A stretch of DNA of 64,000 nt from Diacronema lutheri (Eukaryota > Haptophyta > Pavlovophyceae > Pavlovales > Pavlovaceae). Every line of letters starts with the position of its first letter. The stretch's first letter is position 1. Under the pieces are notes generated by a model. The model did not search any database. It saw only the letters and a list, made by a program, of their open reading frames with translations, and was not told the origin of the DNA. Where the stretch lies: positions 1-64,000 of the forward strand of contig JAGTXO010000051.1 in NCBI GenBank assembly GCA_019448385.1, in the 5' to 3' direction. Positions 50,301 to 64,000 of the stretch are shown here, in pieces. The position numbers and the translations under genes are program-made.

Positions 50301-51822
50301 GCGCTAGCGGCCCTTTGTTCGCGCCGCGCGCGCGCGCGCGCGCTCAGCGGTGCGCCCCGCGCCTGACTGCTGCGCGCGCGTGCGCGCGGCGCGTGCCCGC
50401 TTTTCTCGCGCGCGACGCGGATTGAACACCAGCTACCTCGCCGCGCTCGAGCAGCTCAACGGGAGGCGCACGCGCCCATCGCTGTACGACAATGCGACGA
50501 CAATCGCGCTTGTGCACGCGCTCTGGGCGCACGGCGCGGGCGCGGTGCACGTGGCCATGTGCCTCGCGTACGCGGGGCTGCTCGCGGTGACGGCGCTCGC
50601 TGCGTTGCTCCCCCGTGGCCTGCCCGACTACACGCTGCTCTGCTGCTTCACGCCGTTCATGGCGCTCGAGGTGGGCTCCGCGATCACCGCGGCGAACGCG
50701 GCCGACTACTTCGCGTCCGCGTACAACTGGGCGGATTGGCTCAACTACGCGCTGCTCGCCTTCGTCTCGGTGCCGCAGTCGGAGGACGCGAGCGCAGAGT
50801 GGGTGCGATGCGCGTTCGCTGCGCTGCTTGTGCTGATGGGCTTCAAGGTGCTCTTCTACTTGCGCGCGTACACGACGCTCGTCGCGACGATCCTGCAGGC
50901 CTTCCGCGACATGGGCTCGTTCGCGCTCATCGTGCTGCTCATCCTCGTCTCCTTCTCCGCCGCGTCGTCTGCGCTCGTCGCCCCGTCCGATGATGGCGCG
51001 CGCGGCTACGAGGGCCCGCCGCGCTCGTGGCTGCTGCCCGCCGCGAACGGCGCCTTCTTGCCGCAGTTTGCGCTCATGTTTGGCACCTTTGACCTCGCCG
51101 AGTTTGAGCTGGACGCGCGCACCTCGCCATCGTCCCTCGCGCGCGCCGCCCTCTTCTACGCCTTCTCGTGCCTTGTGACGATCGTCCTTCTCAACCTGCT
51201 GATCACCATCTTGTCCAACTCGTACGACCTCAGCTCCGAGCGAAGGCGCGCCGAGCTCATGCGGATGCGCGCGCAGCTCATCATCGAGTACCACCGGCTG
51301 CTCCCCGCGCTGCTCAAGCCAAAGGGGCGGTACGTGCACGTCCTCGCGTCGAGCGCGCACCTCGCCGAGACGCGCGGCGACTTTGAGCTGGGGGATGTGG
51401 GCGCGAGTGACGACGAGTGGTCGAACCGGCTGACAGCGCTCAAGACGCAGATCGCCGCCGCGCGCCGCGAGTCGGCGAGCGCGACCGAGCGCCTCGACGA
51501 GCGCGTCGCCAAGCTCGCCGCGCAGGTCGAGGCGACGAATGGGACACTGCAGTCCGTCCTTGCGTCACTGCAGGGCATCGTCGCGTCCGCCAAGCAGGCG
51601 GCGCGCGCCGACTCGGCCGCCGACGCGGCGGACGATCCCGTTGGCGCGCGCTCGCGTCGGCGCTCGCTGCAGGCGTCGCGCCAGCAGTCGGGCGCCTCGT
51701 CCCCGCGCGCACGCCCACAGACGCACGGCAGCGCGGCCGCGGCGCCCGACGCGTTGCCGCCGAGCGTGCGCGCGCGCGCCGCGCCGCCCGCGGCCGCGGC
51801 CGTGGGCCCGGCCGCAGGCTGA
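44383..51822 (+). CDS. WD40-repeat / TRP-like ion channel fusion, four exons
   Basis: Exons 44383-48038, 48226-48319, 48671-50286 and 50433-51822 join in phase (all GT-AG) to 2251 residues. Exon 1 encodes at least nine WD repeats ([57 protein letters not shown]) with long Ala/Gly inserts. Exons 2-3 have an ankyrin-like helical region (RNETFGWSLLHHACARARPDA, LDLALQRRTSAHAKACVARI). Exon 4 is a six-helix channel of TRP/polycystin type: S4-S5-like VLFYLRAYTTLVATILQAFRD, a pore region around LPQFALMFGTFDLAEFEL, and S6 FSCLVTIVLLNLLITILSNSYD followed by a TRP-box-like helix. A coiled coil (about residues 2115-2180) may multimerise it. A cation channel gated through the cytosolic propeller is inference. 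Confidence 0.85.
46941..47067 (+). repeat. 15-base coding minisatellite (GGYDG repeats)
   Basis: Tandem tacgatggcggcggg units, with some 9-base variants, encode about eight YDGGG/YDGG repeats inside the WD40 half of the channel gene. Frame is preserved, so length variants would be tolerated. Confidence 0.9.
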
Positions 51823-51831
51823 GCGCCGCGC

Positions 51832-52113
51832 CTTCTTGCATGCCCTCCCTTGGCGGTGGGGCATGCCCTCCCTTGGCGGTGGGGCATGCCGCAACACGGT
51901 GAGCCGAGGGTGAGCCGTGAGTGACATCGAAGCTAGCCTTTTTTGAATTTGGGGGGCGGGGAGCCGTCTTTTCCCCCGTTGGCCGGACTATGAGTACACG
52001 GAGTCGAGGCTCGAGGGACTGAGGCTGAGGCCTGCCGGCCGGGTTTGAGACTCCGAGGCGTCTGGCCGTCGCGGCGTGTGGCAGCGGCGAACGCCGGTTC
52101 AACGCTGACGAAA
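51832..52113. other. Downstream region of the channel gene
   Basis: No coding frame supported. Contains two and a half direct copies of gcatgccctcccttggcggtg at 51839-51893. Confidence 0.5.
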
Positions 52114-52155
52114 CCCTAGGGACAAACTCGTCTCGAGACGAGTTTGTCCCTAGGG
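52114..52155. repeat. Perfect 42-base palindrome
   Basis: ccctagggacaaactcgtctc is followed immediately by its exact reverse complement with no loop (centre CTCGAG at 52132-52137). It could be a cruciform, a fused element end or a protein-binding site. Confidence 0.9.
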
Positions 52156-52167
52156 CTTGGTGTCCAC

Positions 52168-52286
52168 CTCAGCTCTGTTAAAATACTAACGGCGCTTACG
52201 TCAGGACAGCGGAGTCAGCACCAGCTGCGGGGGAATATCGAGTAGCCACCAATGTCGTCGATAGCTCTGTTAAAAAAGCTGAGGGG
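52168..52286. mobile_element. Short element carrying copy 2 of the 80-base repeat, with inverted ends
   Basis: Begins cctcagctctgttaaaa and ends ttaaaaaagctgagg, i.e. approximate terminal inverted repeats. The string agctctgttaaa occurs near both ends. The interior 52186-52258 is the reverse complement of 31074-31156. No coding capacity. Candidate miniature transposon or small RNA locus. Confidence 0.6.
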
Positions 52287-52289
52287 TCA

Positions 52290-52808
52290 ATGAGTCGATT
52301 TCGGTTTTGGCTTTCAGCGGTTTCATATTATTCCTCTTCGGGAAGGGCTGGGGCAAGGAACTCGTGTGGTCGGCGCGTGTGCGCCGCCAACGCCTTGGGA
52401 CGCATGGCGTCGCCATTCCCGGTGTTCTTCATCTCCGCCAACCGGTGCCCGGACACCATGTACCTCAAGAAGGTGTGCCCTTGCAACGCGTGCAGGTGCA
52501 CCCCGGATGGCGTTTTCGGCACGGCCGAGCAGCCCGCCTACCAGATTGCGGCAGGCCAAGCTCACCTGGCCCACCGCCAAGGGAAAGAGACGAGCACGAG
52601 ATGGAAGACGACTACGGCGCGACGAGCACGAAAAGGCAGAAGCGCCTCCCGGGCGTGCACGAACACGGCCGCAAATGATCTTCAACGTGCGGGACTCTTT
52701 TGTTCAGCGCGCCGGCCGCGGGACATCGCGCCGCGCACACGCGCAGCGCCACGCGCGCCGCGCGCGCCGCGCGCGCTCTCGCATATGTGTGCATCCTCCG
52801 AGCATTGA
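52290..52808 (+). CDS. Doubtful small ORF with a Cys-rich patch
   Basis: An ATG at 52404 in this frame gives MASPFPVFFISANRCPDTMY and KKVCPCNACRCTPDGVFG, which looks protein-like; afterwards the frame becomes Arg-rich. It could be an exon of an unrecognised gene between the channel and phosphatase genes. No family recognised, and other frames are also open here. Confidence 0.25.
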   Translation: MSRFRFWLSAVSYYSSSGRAGARNSCGRRVCAANALGRMASPFPVFFISANRCPDTMYLKKVCPCNACRCTPDGVFGTAEQPAYQIAAGQAHLAHRQGKETSTRWKTTTARRARKGRSASRACTNTAANDLQRAGLFCSARRPRDIAPRTRAAPRAPRAPRALSHMCASSEH

Positions 52809-53222
52809 AGCGACGGAGCTTCATTCGAGCATACATCGATGCCGCCTGGTTGTCGTGTGGCCACCTCCGAGCGGCATCACGCTGCGCGAGACGCGGCGCG
52901 GGCGCGCGGCGCGCGTCGCGCGGGCGCGTGTGAGCTCGGCGCAGAGCGCGATCGGGCGGCGTGGTGCGCGCGGCGCGGTACGCGCAGTCGGCGTGCTCGC
53001 TGCGCCGCGCGCCGCCGCGCGTCGCGCGCTGCCGCGCGTCGCGCACCTTTGGCGCGCGCGCGCGCTGCGCACCTTTGGCTCACGGTGGTCTCTGGCTTGA
53101 AGAGACAGTCTCCAGCTTATGGCGGCTTGAGATGATCTCCTCGGTGTCTCTTTATCAAGTTTATCTCTTTCCAGTTTCCACGACCGCGAGTTTCAAATTC
53201 CGCGAACGCGGATGGGAACACA

Positions 53223-54399
53223 ATGGCGGGGAGGTTGACTGCGAGTTTGAGCCCGACCGCGTTCGCGTGCAACAACAGCCCCACGCGCTCGGCTGATGGC
53301 ATTGTCTCGGCGAGCGCGCGCAGCCTGTCGCTGCACCCTGCGGACGACGAGGGTGGGGCGCTCGTGAGCGAGGCTGAGCGCGAGGCCGACGCGAGCGCGC
53401 GCGCGAGCTCGGCCGCGCGCCAAGTCACGGCACGCCTCGAGTCGTCGGGCGTGCTCGGCTCGGTGCGCGCGCAGCTCCACGCGGCGGTGGCCGCGGCACT
53501 TCATGCACAGGCTATTGGCGACGGCGCGCTCGAGCGGCCAGCGGACGGCGCGCCTCGCGCGCCGCCCGCCCTCGCGCCCGACGGCAGCGCGTCCGCACCT
53601 GACCTGGCCGCCGCGGGCCTCGTGCTCGACTACCTGTCGCACTGGGGCCTCGCGAACACGCTCGCGTGCGCGCAGCTCGAAGCCGTGTGGCCCGAGCGCG
53701 GCGTGGCGGCAGCGGCGGCCGCTGCGGCCGCGAGCGTCGGTGGCGTGGCCGACGCGCGCGGCGGCAGTCAACACGGGCCTCGGCGCCGCCCGCTGCTCGC
53801 TGCGCTGCTTGAGGCGCGCGCTGCGGAGTGGGACTGGCGGCTGAGCATCCCGGAGCCATCGCTTCCGCCGCCCAGCCGAAGTCTGGGGCCTTACGAGCGT
53901 GCGAAGGGCGGCGACTCGGGGTGGCCGCCCCCGCCCGCCGTCTCGCCTCAGAGGCCGCAGCCGCGAATCGCGCAGCCCAGCGGCCGCCCGGCGCCGCACG
54001 CCGAGGGCAGCGCGCAGCCGCCAGCACCGCACGGCTCCGCGTGGCCTGTCGGCGCGCACGCGCAGCCCTACCACCGACCGCCGGACACGTCCGGGTCGTC
54101 GCTCGATCGCAGCATGGCCGCCGCGCACATTCAAAGCGCAACGGTCGTGCCGGCCCATCTCGACGCGCTCGCGCCGGAACCGATCGTCTTCGCGCGCACG
54201 CACGCGGGCGGCACGGGCGGCGCGCACAGCTCGAGCAAGCAGAACCAGGACGCCTTCTTCGTCGTCCGCAAGCAGCGCCGAATGGTCGCCGCGCGCGCCG
54301 CGCGCGCCGCGCGCGGCGCGCGCGGCGCGGTGTACGACGACGGCGGCGGCGACGACGGCGGCGGCGGCGGCGGTGGCGGTGGCGGCGGTGGCGGTGGCG

Positions 54400-54431
<32 letters not shown>

Positions 54432-55814
54432 GGCGTGCGCGCCGACGCGAGTGACACGGCTGCGGAGGCGTTGGCGGATGCGGAGGACGAGGCATTCGCA
54501 GGCGGCGCGCAGGCACGCTCGCTCGTCGCCACGGGTGTCTTCGACGGCCATGGCGCCGCGCACGGGCACGTGGCCGCCCGCGCGGCGTGCGCGGCCGTGC
54601 GCGCGGCGATTGTCCGCCGCGGCTTCGTCGCGGCGCTCGAGGCCGAGCCCGCGGAGACGCTGCGCGCGCTCTTCGCCGAGGCGGACGAGGCGGCGGTTGA
54701 GGCGATGAATTTGCAGCCGGGCGTCATCCGGCAGGGGGTCGCCGCGCGCACGCTCCTGTTGCAACGGATGGCGGACGACGAGTCGATCGACGGCGATGAT
54801 GACGACCACGATGGCGCGTACGGCGGCAGCCCTGTGCACGGCGACGGGCGGCACGATGGCGGCAGCTCCTTGGACGTTACCGACGGTGGGACAACCGCGT
54901 CCGTCGCCATCGTGGTTGATTCGCGCTGGCTGTACACGGCGTCCGTCGGCGACTCGTCCGGCGCGCTGCTCGCGCGCGCGCCGGCGGCCGGCGCGGCTGG
55001 CGTGGGCCGGCGCGCTTGGGATGCGGGTGGCGCCAGTGGCGTGGCCGCGCGCGCCGTCGCCGTGCCGCTCTGGCGCGACCACACGCCGCTCGACCACGCC
55101 GAGTTCGCGCGCATGCAAGGTGTGTGCGTGCCATGGGTGGTGACGGTCGAGAGAGGGGGGGGGGGGGGGGGGCATACGGGACGGATTCGGGGGATTTTGC
55201 TGCGCGGCGCCTCGTCCGGTTTCGCACGCCCACTGCCCCCCTCCGCCCACTGCCCCCATCCGCGCGCAGGCCTTGGCGCGCGCTTCGTCTACGACTTGCC
55301 GACCCTTTTCGATGGCGATGAGCACCAACGGCCCATCTGGATCGTCGACCGAGCGACCGGCCGCGCTCGCGTGAGCGCTCGCGAGGAGGCGCGCGCGCGC
55401 GCGGCCGGCGTCGCGTGCAAGTCGGTGCGCGGCGAGCTCTCGACGCTGGTCCTCTCGCCGCCGTCCGGCCGTTTCTCACAAATCGGCCTCACTGTCACGC
55501 GTTCTCTCGGTGACTGTTACATGCGCACGTTTGGCGTCACTGCCGAGCCGGAGGTTCACGTGCGCGACTTGGCCGCGCGAATGCCCGACGGGGGCGAGGT
55601 GGCGATCGTCGTCGGATCGGACGGCATGTGGGACCTGTGGACGCACGACTACGTGGCCGACGCGCTGTGGGCGTGCGACGGCCGCGCCTTCGACGCGTTC
55701 TGCGAGGCGACCGCTGCGGAGGGCGAGCGCAGGTTTGGCGGCGCGAGCGACGACTTCACGGCGGTCGTCATGCGCGTGCTCCTTCCCCAGCGGAAGGGGA
55801 GGGGAGACAAGTGA
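53223..55814 (+). CDS. PP2C-type protein phosphatase, two exons
   Basis: Metal-dependent Ser/Thr phosphatase. Exon 1 53223-55119 and exon 2 55270-55814 join in phase to 813 residues; the 150-base intron holds a poly-G run. The N-terminal 300 residues are disordered with a short helical element (LVLDYLSHWGLANTLACAQL, LisH-like). The catalytic domain has SSSKQNQDAFFVV, the metal-binding FDGHGAAHGHVAA, DGGTTASVAIVV, YTASVGDSSGALLA, the VTRSLGDCYM motif, and SDGMWDLW with the final DDFTAVVMRV. A poly-Gly run (54355-54435) interrupts the domain between the first two motifs. Substrates are unknown. It is convergent with the chromatin remodeller, 67 bases between stops. Confidence 0.92.
54352..54437 (+). 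repeat. GGC/GGT repeat encoding poly-Gly in the PP2C gene
   Basis: Nearly pure Gly codons, about 28 residues, inserted between PP2C motifs 1 and 2, where the fold can accept a loop. Confidence 0.9.
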
Positions 55815-55881
55815 CGATCGTGACAGTCACTGTCACGGCTGCCTGTGGCCAGGTTTCACGGGCCTGCGGCTAGGCTACAGC

Positions 55882-64000
<8,119 letters not shown>

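Overview
The window is nuclear DNA of a very GC-rich, gene-dense eukaryote. GT-AG and GC-AG introns that keep frame across splice sites, gaps of tens of bases between genes, and a probable plastid-type leader on one protein suggest a unicellular alga. A haptophyte (pavlovophyte-like) is my best guess; this is inference, since no rRNA or organelle marker is present.

Left block, about 1-27.6 kb, almost all minus strand: long, nearly intronless, Ala/Arg/Pro-rich reading frames with an unusual mix of domains. In reading order they are: a ssDNA-binding-like N-terminus on a PIF1 helicase of the Helitron type (27.6-25.2 kb); a ubiquitin-specific-protease-like gene (23.5-22.3 kb); an ORF with a Ulp1/SUMO-protease-like triad, a possible nuclease core and one membrane segment (19.3-15.3 kb); a low-complexity ORF (15.6-12.2 kb); and a giant ORF pair (12.1-2.1 kb) with several Ulp1-like units, mostly with incomplete triads, a YqaJ/lambda-exonuclease-like nuclease and a chromodomain. 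The last leads without a visible boundary into a Fanzor (eukaryotic TnpB/OMEGA) nuclease at 2.7-0.5 kb. This looks like part of a large mobile or captured element. Some pieces lie in more than one frame, so it may be decayed. No capsid, DNA polymerase, integrase or Rep gene was seen.

Boundary region, 27.6-31.2 kb: a small membrane-protein ORF, two copies of a short inverted-repeat element in opposite orientation around an inverted-repeat spacer, a probably broken coiled-coil gene, and one copy of an 80-base element that recurs at 52.2 kb.

Right block, 31.2-64 kb: ordinary host genes, for which I could place exons with consistent phase. They are a Na+/H+ exchanger (minus), a guanylate kinase with an N-terminal membrane domain (minus), a DUF2062 membrane protein (plus, start codon 39 bases from its divergent neighbour), ribosome-assembly factor RPF2 (minus), a NAD(P)-binding Rossmann protein (plus), a seven-exon Mpo1-like/phospholipid-methyltransferase-like fusion (minus), an unknown coiled-coil protein (plus), a 2251-residue WD40/TRP-like channel fusion (plus), a PP2C phosphatase (plus), and a CHD-type chromatin remodeller (minus, 16 exons visible, running off the right edge). 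The remodeller's introns are full of mini- and microsatellites. Long poly-C/poly-G runs recur inside introns.
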